DNA of 64,000 nt from Sarcomyxa edulis (taxonomy: Eukaryota > Basidiomycota > Agaricomycetes > Agaricales > Mycenaceae), in the NCBI GenBank assembly GCA_009761415.1, contig QUOL01000006.1:930001-994000 (forward strand), in the 5' to 3' direction. Under the pieces are notes generated by a model that did not search any database, had not been told where the DNA came from, and saw only the letters and a list, made by a program, of their open reading frames with translations. The position numbers and the translations under genes were made by a program. Shown here piece after piece: positions 49,102 through 62,720 of this stretch. The first letter of the stretch is position 1; every line of letters starts with the position of its first letter.

Positions 49102-51228
49102 ATGTGCCTAATTAACGTGATTCACAGATGGTCTCCATCTAGACATGTGAGATCGACCTGGTCTACAATCAGTCAGAGGCTGTCCCAACCTGAACGAACA
49201 TCGTTGGGGCGTCGTGGCTTTCATGTTTCTGCTATCTCTGAGAACAAAGCGTTGCCGTTGACCCGTCCAGCTGCGGAGGAAACTCAAGATGTGACTGCTA
49301 TGGATCAGTTACTGAAGGTAGTCCGTAAGTTTCGCCTGTCGCTTGAACAAGTGTAGTATGACTGAGAAGAATAATGTGTTCACGCTCGTATCCTTCTTAT
49401 AGGGAAACGCTCGAACCCGGCCTATCATTCGTATGTCATGTCCCGACGTTGCTTCATCTCAGCTGACATCGTCGATGTGCCGACAGCATGATGCCCATGA
49501 GGACGCCCACGTTGTGGTCCGAGACTCTTCTGCATACTGCACCCAAATCCCCGGGCCAAGACCTGCTTTCACCGTCAGAGCTCACCCCTGCACCAGATCC
49601 TGGATTCGTAGAGCCGTTAACGCCTCGGAACATGCATGACTCGTATTCAGAACTTATTCTCCCCTTTTCTGATACACCGTTACTGCTAGAGCAATATACC
49701 AATGCATCCGGGGGTATTCGAACTGGGAAGTAAGTCGTTCATTCAAACGCGATAATCACGACCATCTTAGAAACATCAATGAACATCAATTGACCCCTGT
49801 TTGTCTGTTATATTTTTAGGGTAATGGAACACTTGGACAGTCTTGCGGGCTCCATCTCATACAAACACATGCTTGGTCCGGGTGTAGAGACGTTCGGGCT
49901 TGTGCAAGAAAGAGGATTTTACCTTGTAACAGCTTCTGTTGACAGGTAAGTCATATAACAACACACAACGCGAACTATGGTTGACTATCTGATGGTCTTT
50001 GTAGGCTTGACATGTTGGCTCCTTCGGATCCTTCACGCGATCTTCGATTGAGCGGTCAGGTGATTTACACCGGTCGTAGCTCCATGGAAGTCGCTGTGAA
50101 GATGGAGGCTATAGGTAAGGATATTCCAGAAGAAACCATCCTCATCGGTAAGAAACGTTTATCGGGCTGTTGTCTCGTCCTATTACATATCTGAATACGT
50201 CCATTGCATAGGTCGGTTCTCGATGGTTTGCAGAGATGCAAATACCCATCGTGCGCGTCCCGTAAACCCATTGGTCATTTCTACTCCCGAGGAACGCGCT
50301 TTATATACTATGGGAGAACGTTCGTTATCTTCTCCCTTCTACCACCTTTGATCTAAGCTAATATCGGAGAATCAGGTTCGAAGGCACGGCGTAAATCTCT
50401 CGAACTTCGTTCACTCACCCGGGTCCCTCCCACCTCAAGCGAGGCTGAAGTTCTTCATTCCTTCTATCTCAAATACGGACAGGATGATCTTGATCATGCT
50501 AAGGAACACGGGTCCGTAGACCGAGTCTGGATGGGCGACACTCGATCGGAGAAATGCCTGATGATGTTTCCACAGGAGCGCAAGTAAGTAAAAACAGATC
50601 AGATCTAATCGGATATTGATATCCACAGCGAGTAAGTATACACCAAAAGATCTTCGGAGGTTATCTGATGCGCCTTGCGTACGAGTTGGGCTATACCAAC
50701 GCTAGGTATACGGGCCTTCTTTTTGATCATTCAAACATCACTGAACCCGATTCTATAAGTCTGTTCACTCGAGGTCCTGTACATTTCCTTTCTCTCGACG
50801 GGATATCCTTCGCCGAACCTGTCCCCATTGGTTGTATCCTGCGTCTCTCCTCGTACATCTTCCATTCAAGCAGTTCCGAGAAGTTCCCAGCGCTAGTGGT
50901 GAGTTTGATGTCCATTGATGAGGCCCGTCATTTTTATTGATATGACCGACGACGTTGTTTCATGCGAAATAGCATGTGGGCGTCAAAGCTAATGTGGTAG
51001 ATGTCAAGACGGGACTGGAACGGACTACTAATAATTTCAGGTTCACGTGGTGTAGACAACATGGGGAACCATTGCGTAGGATTGTTGTACCCAAAACATA
51101 TCAAGGTTTTTTCCATTTCTTTGTTTTAGGAAATGGACGGTACCTTATCCGATACCCCCCCGTTCTACAGAAGCTATGTTTTGGCTAGAAGGGAAGAGGG
51201 CATTAGAGATGGGAGGGAAGATCCGTGA
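49102..51228 (+). CDS. Acyl-CoA thioesterase, ACOT9 type (double hot-dog), mitochondrial
   Basis: Hydrolyses acyl-CoA to free acid and CoA. The N-terminus MCLINVIHRWSPSRHVRSTW with many Arg/Ser and then RRGFHVSA fits a mitochondrial targeting peptide. Hot-dog domain 1 covers MHDSYSELILPFSDTPLLLE, VMEHLDSLAGSISYKHML, FYLVTASVDRLDML and LSGQVIYTGRSSMEVAVKME. Hot-dog domain 2 covers NIHQKIFGGYLMRLAYELG, FLSLDGISFAEPVPIG and HVGVKANVVDVKTG. The last exon ends YVLARREEGIRDGREDP. About nine exons. The acceptor at 50633-50640 was chosen because it is the only one that keeps NIHQKIFGG in frame. Confidence 0.9.
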
Positions 51229-51823
51229 GCTTAGGACTGGGAAACACGTCGCGCATTGATGTTGATGTACCCGGGGTTGTGGCTGCATCATGATGTGGTC
51301 CCACGTTTGGTCCAGATTTTTGGGCAACGTTCGGGCCAAGTTCGGGCTTCTTGTATTACCTTTATCCGTTATTTGGCATTATCATCCATCAGCTTCCTAC
51401 CCCACGTGTATTATATCATAGATTAACCCCACTTAGATCCATGGAACGCTTGCTTTAATCTACATTATATAGATAGTAAGACCTCGTTGTGATTGACTTG
51501 GGCGTCGTCTCGTAACATCAAGACAAAGAGAGATTCATGATTCTCAGTTCTTGATGCTGAGGCAGGAGAGTGTCTGGAAAGATTGACACGGAAGAAGAAG
51601 TCAAGAAGGGAGTGAGAAATTGGTTGATGATTGTAGACCAGAGACCAGATGGAAACTTTGACGAGGTACAAAAGAGGCTGGTATAACGTCCAACTTACGG
51701 ATTGACCCTCCCATTCTCTGAACACGAGATGGTGTATTCCAAAAAATTATTATTGCCGAGGAGACTCAGCCAAGATATAGCTATCCGAATTACTGAGAGA
51801 AGATTGCTGCGAGCGCGATTCTG
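51229..51823. other. Intergenic up to inverted-repeat arm A
   Basis: Holds the ACOT9-like 3' end and the sequence downstream of the orphan gene in arm A. Nothing recognisable. Confidence 0.4.
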
Positions 51824-51826
51824 CTA

Positions 51827-52496
51827 TCATTCTTCGTCGCCCAGACTTTCTAGATATTCGATATATTCAGGCAGAGACTACAAAAGAAGACGTCAGTGTC
51901 AAATACTCGAAGAAGCAGCAGCAGAGTGATAATCTTACCTCAGACATTGGCGCATCGTCTGCCGGCTCAAGGTATGCTTTGGAGAAAGCAGCAGCGGTCT
52001 CGGGAAACCTGTTGAACGCCCGTAACACAAAATCCAGATCATCTATGTCGAGGAAAAATGATCAGATTCGATGAGGATGAGGGTAGAACGGACGTGTGGC
52101 GTACGGAATCTCTTCCCCCACTCTTGCTCGTCACCGACCTCGTTCAGATCGGCGAAGAGAAGTGCGCTGTCCATTATTTGCGCAACGACTTTGGCGAATG
52201 ATTCTAATTCTTGTGGGCTGCCCTTGGGACGGACGTGTGCGACGTAGTGTAGGTATAATTGCTGGGAACGACAGGTCAGATTCTTACTTAGTGGAAGAGA
52301 TGCGCAAATAAGATAATACCTGAACAATCCGAACAGCGGCAGTCTTTTCTTGTTCCGTAGCTGGTACTGGAGCAGGCATGACTTCGAGGGTTGCCTTGTA
52401 CAGATTGAGAGACGAGGCGAGATCAACCGCTTGCGGTTGTTTTAGAGAAGCACGAGCAGCCTGGAGAGCGGGGAGATTCGGGCAGAACTTGGACAT
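51827..52496 (-). CDS. Orphan 162-residue helical protein, copy A1
   Basis: The family is not recognised. Four exons encode MSKFCPNLPALQAARASLKQ, then LNLYKATLEVMPAPVPATEQ, LYLHYVAHVRPKGSPQELES, KVVAQIMDSALLFADLNEVG, DLDFVLRAFNRFPETAAAFS and the end SLPEYIEYLESLGDEE. Amphipathic helices dominate; no signal peptide or membrane segment. Near-identical to copy B1 (one visible change, Ala for Val in the segment before DDAPMSE). A TATATAA box lies 98 bases upstream of the ATG (52594-52600, minus strand). Expression is plausible given the intact frame and promoter. Confidence 0.75.
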
Positions 52497-52738
52497 GATG
52501 CTAGAGGAAACGATGGGAGTATGTTCTAGAGGGCTTAGTAGGATAGACGGCAGGGGGTTTTGAGAGTATCGAAACGAGATCAAGAAGAGACGTTTATATA
52601 TCCCTAGAACGCCCAAGCGTTGAGAGAAGATAATCGACGAGCCACACAGATACCATCGGTAGGTCCATGTTGTTTTGATACTCGGTTTCCTTCCAGAGGT
52701 GCTCATATTTCTCCCAGTGGAGCCAGGCCATCGAAAAA

Positions 52739-52912
52739 TCCAATGTGCAGAGCGAACGCTTTGCTTTTCAGTCAAATATCGATGGTCGGAAGTCAGCCTG
52801 CCAAAGCGTGATCGATCAAGTATGTCATGATTCCATTAACAGTCCAATGGGCAGAGCGAACGCTTTGCTTCTGAATCAAATATCGACGACCGGAAGTCGG
52901 CTTGCCAAAGCG
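52739..52912. repeat. Tandem pair of 70-base units, period 104, in arm A
   Basis: Units at 52739-52808 and 52843-52912 share TTTG-rich cores with GCAGAGCGAACGCTTTGCTT and CTTGCCAAAGCG-like ends, and differ at about eight to ten positions. Each unit has short inverted ends (CGCTTT/AAAGCG). They lie just upstream of copy A1's promoter. Confidence 0.85.
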
Positions 52913-53679
52913 TTAGATGTGCCCGATCGGGAAACGGTCTGCAGCTAGGCACTCGGCACCAGTGACTACGCTCGAGCTTGCACAATGGGTAGCCCGCCAG
53001 CAGAAAAAGAAACACAAGGAGGCTCTGGCTTGTACATGGATGAAGCGATGGGATTTCCAGATCGGCTTGATTTGTGTGACAACGGAAAACCTGATTGAAG
53101 CTGATCTCAGTGGACGCTGCCAGTGAGGAAACCGTTCTGACACACCGTCAACTCGCACAGTATCCTCTTACTTCCTCATCTCGATAACAAGAGTCGACGA
53201 AGTGCCGCCCCAGTCGTTTTGAGGTGAGCTCGCGGGTCCAAATGAAGTTTGACGGGTGCAAAAAAGCAAAAACTTATTCGCGGCAACGTCCGTCTGAGTT
53301 TGTCGGAGCTTGAAGGCTGTTTGGCTGACGCTGCTAGCCCAAGCACCGCCGTCGTTGTGTAACACTGCCACACTGCGCAAGTCAACTGAAGTGCTTAGTA
53401 CAAGCTTAGTACGCGTCGTTGACGCGTCGACACTCTTACTAAGGGCAATGTGGTTCTCTTCGATGCACACGCTCGAAAATTCAGACATAGAAATAAACGC
53501 CTAGTATCTGTATACACAAAAAACGACTAAAACAAGGGCTACAAGGAGCGTAAGAAGATAAACGAGTGGGGGAGCATTCTGACAAAGCGAGAAAGGACCT
53601 GGTGTCGCTACTGAGATGTATCCAGGCGGGAGCTTTCAGAGGAAACGTTAATATTAAATATGTAGAAGATGGCGAGGGA

Positions 53680-53957
53680 GCCTCACATTGGCTGACGGAG
53701 TATCGTCTTGTGGTCTGTATCTTTCCTTGCCCAAGATGTCAGCGGTCTCTGGGAACTTGTAGAAAGCGCACAATACTATCTCTAGGTGGACTGAATTGGT
53801 AAGAGGTGATTGAGATCGTGGATTTGGTGAGATGGACGAGTGGCATACGATAAAGCTCATCCTGCGCATCTTTAACGGCAAGGTCTGCAACGATAGGATA
53901 GAGCGCCCTCTCGGATGTTTCAAGTCCCTTGTGTACCCTTAAAAGAGCCCCATACAC
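53680..53957 (-). pseudogene. Fragment of a second paralogue of the orphan gene, copy A2
   Basis: Two exon-like pieces align with exons 2 and 3 of copy A1: VYGALLRVHKGLETSERALY plus PIVADLAVKDAQDELYRMP against LYLHYVAHVRPKGSPQELES and its continuation, and VHLEIVLCAFYKFPETADIL against DLDFVLRAFNRFPETAAAF. No first exon could be found upstream and the end is unclear. The piece crosses the arm A boundary at 53892: its beginning is unique, its rest is shared with arm B. Confidence 0.65.
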
Positions 53958-54512
53958 AGTACAAGTAGCAAAAACAATGGAATCAAACTACACGGACTGA
54001 TCGGCAGGTCCGCACCGTGTGGCCCCCTACAAGAGGATCCTTTTTCGAATGACTGATTCTAGAACAACAGAAACAAGTGAGTCAAAGTGGTGCCAACGTA
54101 CGATGAGGGCCCAGTGTGATAGTTGCTCATGGGGCGATCAGGCTCATTACAAGGGACCGGACAAGGGACCGAAAGAGATTCTATCCTTGGCCGAAAACGT
54201 GTACCCGTCGTCGGTATGTCCAGTATACTAGAATAGACCGCTTCCGATTCGTATGGCCGTCGAGATGTCATCAGTTACCGTAGATCCCTCCCGTCAGACT
54301 AGTCCTCGATGAGTAGAAAGTCCCGAGTTGGAGAGACTTGCAAGTACATGAGTAAGATCCACAGATGAATCACCTAGACAGCGCGTGCCACGATGCATTT
54401 TGTGTCCTGGAGCGATGTAGCTTATACGCAGCTTTCAAGTACCAGAGTATGCCACAGCAATTCCAGGGACATTTCGAGACTTTAACCCCTAAAGTAGTAT
54501 GCAGCTGGCAAC

Positions 54513-54521
54513 TGACGTGTC
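54513..54521 (+). promoter_or_regulatory. UPRE-like site 1 (TGACGTGTC)
   Basis: Exact TGACGTGTC, 209 bases upstream of the BiP ATG. Hac1/XBP1-type bZIP factors bind ACGTGTC-containing elements in fungi and animals; binding here is inferred. Confidence 0.5.
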
Positions 54522-54657
54522 GAAGAGTGACCCACGGGCTTTTTGGGCATGCAGCGGAGAAATAGGAGTGCGAGTGGAAAGTTCTGGAGATGATGAGGAT
54601 GGTGGAGAAGCGTGGGAGAAAAATGCCACGTATTGGATTTGCAGAGCACCAAAGTTG

Positions 54658-54666
54658 TGACGTGTC
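54658..54666 (+). promoter_or_regulatory. UPRE-like site 2 (TGACGTGTC)
   Basis: Second exact copy of the same 9-mer, 64 bases upstream of the BiP ATG. A CCAAT box on the reverse strand (ATTGG at 54632-54636) lies 22 bases before it. Confidence 0.55.
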
Positions 54667-54729
54667 ATTTTACCCTGAATAAAAGCACATTCCTTCTTGT
54701 CTTGATACATCCATCTTCCTCCCTCCATC

Positions 54730-57318
<2,589 letters not shown>

Positions 57319-57939
57319 GTTATTATCACCGAGATCGTCGGAGACTGCTAGTAATGATTGGGACAGGAGGATTAATCAATCATACCCCATTTCCTCGACG
57401 CTGGCGATTATATACTTTGCATGGCCTTTTCGTGGTGTCTCTCGCAGGAGTAGTCTGATGCCAGTGTCGTATTGTATGAAGTAAAATAGAAACCACGCAT
57501 TTTTTTTCCTTGGGTGATTGTTGATGGAGTCAGATGGACTTCGACCTGCAATCGATCCATTGCTTGCCTTTCTATATAGGGTGCTTACGAGTCTAAGATG
57601 GATTGTGTTTCGAGATTCAGAACGTATTGTGCAGTGGCAAGACGTGAGGTTTATTGAGTGGAGGGTGCTGGAGAAACTTGTATACAGAAACGACGAAGAG
57701 ATGATACTAGCTATAGTGACTAGGGCACAGTACAGTAGTCCACGGGATGAGTGGTACCAATGATGAGACAACAACAACGGGAAACGAGGTAAATTATTAG
57801 GTTATGGCGCGAATGGGAGATATACGGAGAACTGATCGATGTAAGGTATGATGTAGGAGTCCAGGACATACTGTATGTAAGAATTGACGAAAGGAGTGTT
57901 ATTAGTCGGCCGGATTAGGGGGAAGATCCCAGGACGCGT
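57319..57939. other. Convergent 3' ends of KAR2 and MAK3
   Basis: No exon structure recognised. Presumed 3' untranslated regions of both genes. Confidence 0.45.
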
Positions 57940-58869
57940 TTAACGAGATGATTCTTCGTCTTCATCATCGTCGGAATAGGGCGAAACGCAGATCGCACGG
58001 TATGGAGGACGGTGACGGGGTCTGGGGCGTTTGGACGAGGACGAGGATGAATCAGAAGAGGTGGTATCTGAATCGTCAGAGTCGTTGGATGGGGGGACGG
58101 TAAGGACTAGTCGGAAGGCGTCTTTCCCGTTCAGGTAGAAGCGATATAGGCGTTTCTCGCGGATGAAACCGAGGGATTCGTATAAAGAAAGCGCTGCGTG
58201 GTTGTCGAATTCGGTCTCGAGGACGACCTGTTCATGTCGTGGAGATGGATTGGATGAACATTCTGCTGAGCACTAAATTGATCGTAAAGACATACCTCTT
58301 CTACACCATCCTCCTTCATGACATCCATCGAGTTCTTGACGAGTGTGCTAGCTATATATATAGAAGATAAGGGAAAAAAGAGCGAAACAGGGTTTCATAT
58401 CTAAGATGCTCGAGTGAGGAGAGTAAAGTTGTTGGATATGGGAACGCACCGATGCCTCGTTTACGCCAATTCTTGTTCACGCTTAGCATAGCAATATAAC
58501 CTCTATTTGCGAGATCTTTGTGCATACTCTGCTTGCATACTATGACACCTATCGGGTCAGAATTTGATGGGTCTGCCGGGTACGCCTATGTGATGCATGA
58601 GAGGGGCTAAAACGTGTTTTTTGACGAAAGACAGACCAGAAATGACAAATGTGGCCTGGTAGAAGGACATCCGATGGGATAGATGCGTTAGATATGGGCA
58701 TCACTACAGTCACGCGAGTGGTATTGATTGGATGCACTCACCATTGGTGTAAAAAGTAACGGAATGTGTAAATGACATATGGCTCACTGAGCTCACTCTG
58801 AACTAAATCCATTATATGAGGGAGGTCATCTTCACCAGAATATTGGCGATATATTATTGATTCGGACAT
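57940..58869 (-). CDS. MAK3: NatC catalytic subunit Mak3/NAA30 (N-terminal acetyltransferase)
   Basis: GNAT-fold enzyme that acetylates protein N-termini starting Met-Leu, Met-Ile, Met-Phe or Met-Trp, in the NatC complex. Start [20 protein letters not shown], then [56 protein letters not shown] (acetyl-CoA pocket R-x-x-G-I-A), [20 protein letters not shown] and [20 protein letters not shown]. These are close to the animal and yeast family consensus. A 19-base exon carries PHLSFL. The C-terminal extension after LTVPPSND is acidic and Ser-rich and ends in EDEESSR. Start at 58869 gives the standard N-terminus; an upstream in-frame ATG at 58983 is not used. Confidence 0.94.
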
Positions 58870-59420
58870 TGATAGTGGTGGAAGGAGGAAAGAAAGGCAA
58901 ACGTGGGTCCTGGGATCCAGCCTGGGTCTCCGTAACGCGAATGTCACGTTGTGACATTCCCTCCTCCGACTCTCCTCCATCATGTTGCCTCATGTTGCCT
59001 CATGTTGCCTCCACAAACGTAGACCCAGGACTACGGGAGATCGCAGGCCTTGCATCCAATACGCGCTGAAAAGGCATCGAAACGGTTTTACAGCTATTTC
59101 ATGCAGGACTCTCTTCGAAGTGCAATTCGCTGTCTGATCTTGTATCTGAACGAGCACTCAAGCGCTGTTCGATGTTCCTGGACAGCAAAGGCATCGTGAC
59201 AAGTACTATCCTGGCCATGACTTGACGGTGTATCTTGATCTTGAACTCAGGACTGTCTATTGAAGACTAGAAAGGCTCTAGGACAAAGATTGGCTTGACT
59301 GACTTGACTGGGGAGCTTGAATCTCATCCAAAAATTGAATGCACTTTCCCTTGGCTTTCTGTCTATGCTGCATGAATTACATGTCACCTTCGAGACGCGG
59401 AGGGAAATATTCAATATCAT
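58870..59420. other. MAK3 upstream region
   Basis: Apart from the 10-base tandem repeat I see no structure. A 60-codon plus-strand frame at 59317-59499 runs into the carboxylase fragment but has no motif of its own in its first part. Confidence 0.4.
58981..59010. repeat. Three tandem copies of a 10-base unit
   Basis: CATGTTGCCT repeats exactly three times without gap, in the MAK3 upstream region. Confidence 0.95.
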
Positions 59421-59640
59421 AAGATTGCAGTCATGGGCTCCGGTCAACTTTCTCAAGTCATGGCCCAGGTTTCCAAGTACGTTCACAATTGCATCTTAAA
59501 GCTTGCCCTCCTGACGATGTTTCCGTTATAGAGACCCAACTCAGCACCACACCCTCAAAGAGGAGATAGAGGCTCAATCAACGGCCTTGTACTCCACAGC
59601 TCGGTTGTGGGACGATGGTATCATCAAACCGACGGATAAG
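59421..59640 (+). pseudogene. Fragment of methylcrotonyl-CoA carboxylase beta subunit gene
   Basis: Two exon pieces around a normal GT-AG intron encode KIAVMGSGQLSQVMAQVSK and DPTQHHTLKEEIEAQSTALY, then STARLWDDGIIKPTD. The block ALYSTARLWDDGIIxPxD with MG-x-x-QLS upstream is a signature of the C-terminal part of the biotin-dependent methylcrotonyl-CoA carboxylase beta subunit (leucine degradation, mitochondrial). Nothing of the first 80 percent of the protein, nor its last residues, is present. The reading ends at a would-be donor (GATAAGTATC) 54 bases before the arm B boundary. It is a stranded gene fragment, not a working gene. Confidence 0.8.
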
Positions 59641-59693
59641 TATCGACTGGAACCAAAGCTGTATAATTGTCGAGACTACTCCGAGACTCACTT

Positions 59694-59907
59694 GTTGCAG
59701 ACCTTGCCGTTAAAGATGCGCAGGATGAACTTTATCGTATGCCACTCGTCCATCTCACCAAATCCACGATCTCAATCACCTCTTACCAATTCAGTCCACC
59801 TAGAGATAGTATTGTGCGCTTTCTACAAGTTCCCAGAGACCGCTGGCATCTTGAGCAAGAAAAGATACACTACATACCGCAGGACGATACTCCGTTTGCC
59901 AATGTGA
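59694..59907 (+). pseudogene. Truncated paralogue fragment, copy B2
   Basis: Shares ADLAVKDAQDELYRMPL and LEIVLCAFYKFPETAGIL with copy A2, but the part before ADLAV is missing because the arm starts inside that exon. An indel after the FPETAGILSKKRY stretch changes the frame relative to A2. Not functional. Confidence 0.7.
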
Positions 59908-60681
59908 GGCTCCCTCGCCATCCTTCTACAGATTTAATATTAACGTTTCCTTTGAAAGCTCCCGCCTGGATACATCTCAGTAGCGACACCAGGTCCTTTC
60001 TCGCTTTGTCAGAATGCTCCCCCACTCGTTTATCTTCTTCTTACGCTCCTTGTAGCCCTTGTTTTGGTCGTTTTTTGTGTATACAAATACTAGGCGTTCA
60101 TCTCTATGTCTGAATTTTCGAGCGTGTGCATCGAAGAGAACCACATTGCCCTTAGTAAGAGTGTCGACGCGTCAACGACGCGTACTAAGCTTGTACTAAT
60201 GACTTGCGCAGTGTGGCAGTGTTGCAAAACGACGGCGGTGCTTGGGCTAGCAGCGTCAGCCAAACAGCCTTCAAGCTTCAAGCTCCGACAAACTCAGACG
60301 GACGTTGCCGCGAATAAGTTTTTGCTATTTTGCACCCGGCGTCAAACTTCATTTGGACCCGCGAGCTCACCTCAAAACGACTGGGGCGGCACTTCGTCGA
60401 CTCTTGTTACCGAGATGAGGAAGTAAGAGGATACTGTGCGAGTTGACGGTGTGTCAGAACGGTCTTCTCACTGGCAGCGTCCACTGAGATCAGCTTCAAT
60501 CAGGTTTTCCGTTGTCACACAATTCAACCCGTTCTGGAAATCCCATCGCTTCATCCATGTACAAGCCAGAGCCTCCTTGTGTTTCTTTTTTTGCTGGCGG
60601 GCTACCCCTTGTTCAAGCTCGAGCGTAGTCACTGGTGCCGAGTGCCTAGCTGCAAAGCGTTTCCCGATCGGGCACATCTAA

Positions 60682-60855
60682 CGCTTTGGCAAGCCGACTT
60701 CCGGTCGTCGATATTTGATTCAGAAGCAAAGCGTTCGCTCTGCCCATTGGACTGTTAATGGAATCATGACATACTTGATCGATCACGCTTTGGCAGGCTG
60801 ACTTCCGACCATCGATATTTGACTGAAAAGCAAAGCGTTCGCTCTGCACATTGGA
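60682..60855. repeat. Tandem pair of 70-base units, period 104, in arm B
   Basis: Same pair as in arm A, at 60682-60751 and 60786-60855, starting CGCTTTGGCA and ending CATTGGA. Confidence 0.85.
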
Positions 60856-60993
60856 TTTTTCGATGGCCTGGCTCCACTGGGAGAAATATGAGCACCTCTG
60901 GAAGGAAACCGAGTATCAAAACAACATGGACCTACCGATGGTATCTGTGTGGCTCGTCGATTATCTTCTCTCAACGCTTGGGCGTTCTAGGGA

Positions 60994-61000
60994 TATATAA
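60994..61000 (+). promoter_or_regulatory. TATA box of copy B1
   Basis: TATATAA 98 bases before the ATG, followed by a C/T-rich leader; the same arrangement is present in arm A. Confidence 0.6.
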
Positions 61001-61097
61001 ACGTCTCTTCTTGATCTCGTTTCGATACTCTCAAAACCCCCTGCCGTCTATCCTACTAAGCCCTCTAGAACATACTCCCATCGTTTCCTCTAGCATC

Positions 61098-61767
61098 ATG
61101 TCCAAGTTCTGCCCGAATCTCCCCGCTCTCCAGGCTGCTCGTGCTTCTCTAAAACAACCGCAAGCGGTTGATCTCGCCTCGTCTCTCAATCTGTACAAGG
61201 CAACCCTCGAAGTCATGCCTGCTCCAGTACCAGCTACGGAACAAGAAAAGACTGCCGCTGTTCGGATTGTTCAGGTATTATCTTATTTGCGCATCTCTTC
61301 CACTAAATAAGAATCTGACCTGTCGTTCCCAGCAACTATACCTACACTACGTCGCACACGTCCGTCCCAAGGGAAGCCCCCAAGAATTAGAATCGTTCGC
61401 CAAAGTCGTTGCGCAAATAATGGACAGCGCACTTCTCTTCGCCGATCTGAACGAGGTCGGTGACGAGCAAGAGTGGGGGAAGAGATTTCGTACGCCACAC
61501 GTCCGTTCTACCCTCATCCTCATCGAATCTGATCATTTTTCCTCGATATAGATGATCTGGATTTTGTGTTACGGGCATTCAACAGGTTCCCCGAAACCGC
61601 TGCTGCTTTCTCCAAAGCATACCTCGAGCCGGTAGACGATGCGCCAATGTCTGAGGTAAGATCATCACTGTGCTGCTGCTTCTTCGAGTATTTGACACCA
61701 ACGTCTTCTTTTGTAGTCTCTGCCTGAATATATCGAATATCTAGAAAGTCTGGGCGACGAAGAATGA
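61098..61767 (+). CDS. Orphan 162-residue helical protein, copy B1
   Basis: Intact second copy of the orphan gene, with the same four exons and splice sites as A1. Residues 1-111 are identical as far as I compared them; the segment before DDAPMSE has Val where A1 has Ala. The exon joining gives KRFHDLDFVLRAF. The C-terminus is EYIEYLESLGDEE. Function unknown. Identity of promoter and coding sequence with A1 points to recent duplication or continuing gene conversion. Confidence 0.75.
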
Positions 61768-61770
61768 TAG

Positions 61771-62720
61771 AAAGGTTTTGTTCGTAACTCAGCACTTCGG
61801 GTAGCGATCTTTACCAAAAGGACGTACTATACAATGATAATTTTTGACAAGTCCTTTACTCTCGTGTACGTTGGATGGAAATGTCGCCTACTCTATAAAT
61901 ATGAAGCCTACTCTAAGTTTGGATCTGGTGATTCTGGTCGCGACTCGGACGTCGCGTCAGGCCAATCCTGTCACGTGATGATCCTCCCAACTCCGTTTGT
62001 CTTTTTTTGTAATCCGCTCTTTCAGCTCCGCGACGCCAACCAGCAACATCCAGGTCTCCCAAAGGGAAAAAAAGAAATCCATCGACTTTGACGAGTAGGG
62101 AGGAGATTGCCAAGCGAATCTTTCGACGTCCCCGGGACGTCCAGACAGGCCTCGCGCAAGTCTCGCGGGGCTCTCGTCCAAGGGTCTGCCGTTCAGCAAA
62201 ATCACTCTTTTTGATACCCTCATTGTTTGGCTCCTATCTAAGCTAGGTCATTCTCTTTCGGTGGCAAAGCGACTGCCGATATGGTGATGAACGCCCGCTT
62301 CAAGAGGACTTTGTTATTCTGTCATCTCAATAATATGGATCTTATCATCGCCTGTTGAAATCGCTTGTGCTTGGAGATTTACTCTCCTGCAATCTGCGAT
62401 ACTTGCAGCTGAAGATATTACACTTGGCCGCCCCAAATCATCCTCTCTGGTGTTCTTTAGCTCTAATTGCAAGCATCGGACCTGGGCACCAATTGCAAGC
62501 GACACATGCCTTTTGTCGACCTGCCACCCCATGTCTATATTTGTGCTCGAATCGGTGTTCTGCGGTGGCTTATGCCAGTGGCCTGAAATTTTCGACCATA
62601 TATGTTTGGACGGACCCATTATCCTGCCACCCGCCTCCCAGGGATATATGAATCGATTACTTCTCAACACTCTTCCTCTGCACAATCAACAACCCTAGAA
62701 CGAACTCTTCCTACAACATA
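61771..62720. other. Between arm B and the third paralogue
   Basis: Unique sequence on the far side of the arm. Open frames lack motifs. GGGATATATG at 62641-62650 may be the TATA-like element of the paralogue, in the same place as in B1. Confidence 0.4.

Larger units (their letters stand above)
51824..53892. repeat. Arm A of a large inverted repeat
   Basis: About 2.07 kb that reappears, reverse-complemented and almost identical, at 59694-61770. The low end stops right after the stop codon of the orphan gene (shared GAATGATAG, then the copies diverge). The high end stops inside an exon-like segment (shared GTTGCAGACCTTGCCGTT). A 163-codon open frame crossing the promoter and first exon of the gene is identical in translation between the arms. 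Confidence 0.95.
53958..54729. other. BiP upstream region
   Basis: No coding structure recognised between the A2 fragment and KAR2. Holds two of the three TGACGTGTC sites listed separately. Confidence 0.5.
59694..61770. repeat. Arm B of the large inverted repeat
   Basis: Reverse-complement partner of 51824-53892, 2077 bases against 2069. Small insertions and deletions account for the difference (for example near 59860, 60100 and 60290). Gene B1, the tandem 70-base pair and paralogue fragment B2 keep the same order as in arm A. Confidence 0.95.

Noticed and set aside
52913..53158. An 81-codon frame shared by both arms
   Set aside because: It is conserved only because the DNA is; no splice structure, start context or known motif.
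53168..53488. A 106-codon frame present in both arms (MSEFSSVCIEENHIALSK) as a gene
   Set aside because: Between the arms the middle of the frame changes through compensating indels (ASTTRTKLV is followed by different residues), so the protein is not conserved although the DNA is.
54624..54636. CCACG-T-ATTGG as an ERSE-II element upstream of BiP
   Set aside because: ERSE-II needs ATTGG before CCACG; here the order is reversed on both strands, so only a CCAAT box is claimed.
58738..58983. Start of MAK3 at 58983
   Set aside because: The extra 38 residues are unlike the family; [10 protein letters not shown] at 58869 gives the normal N-terminus.
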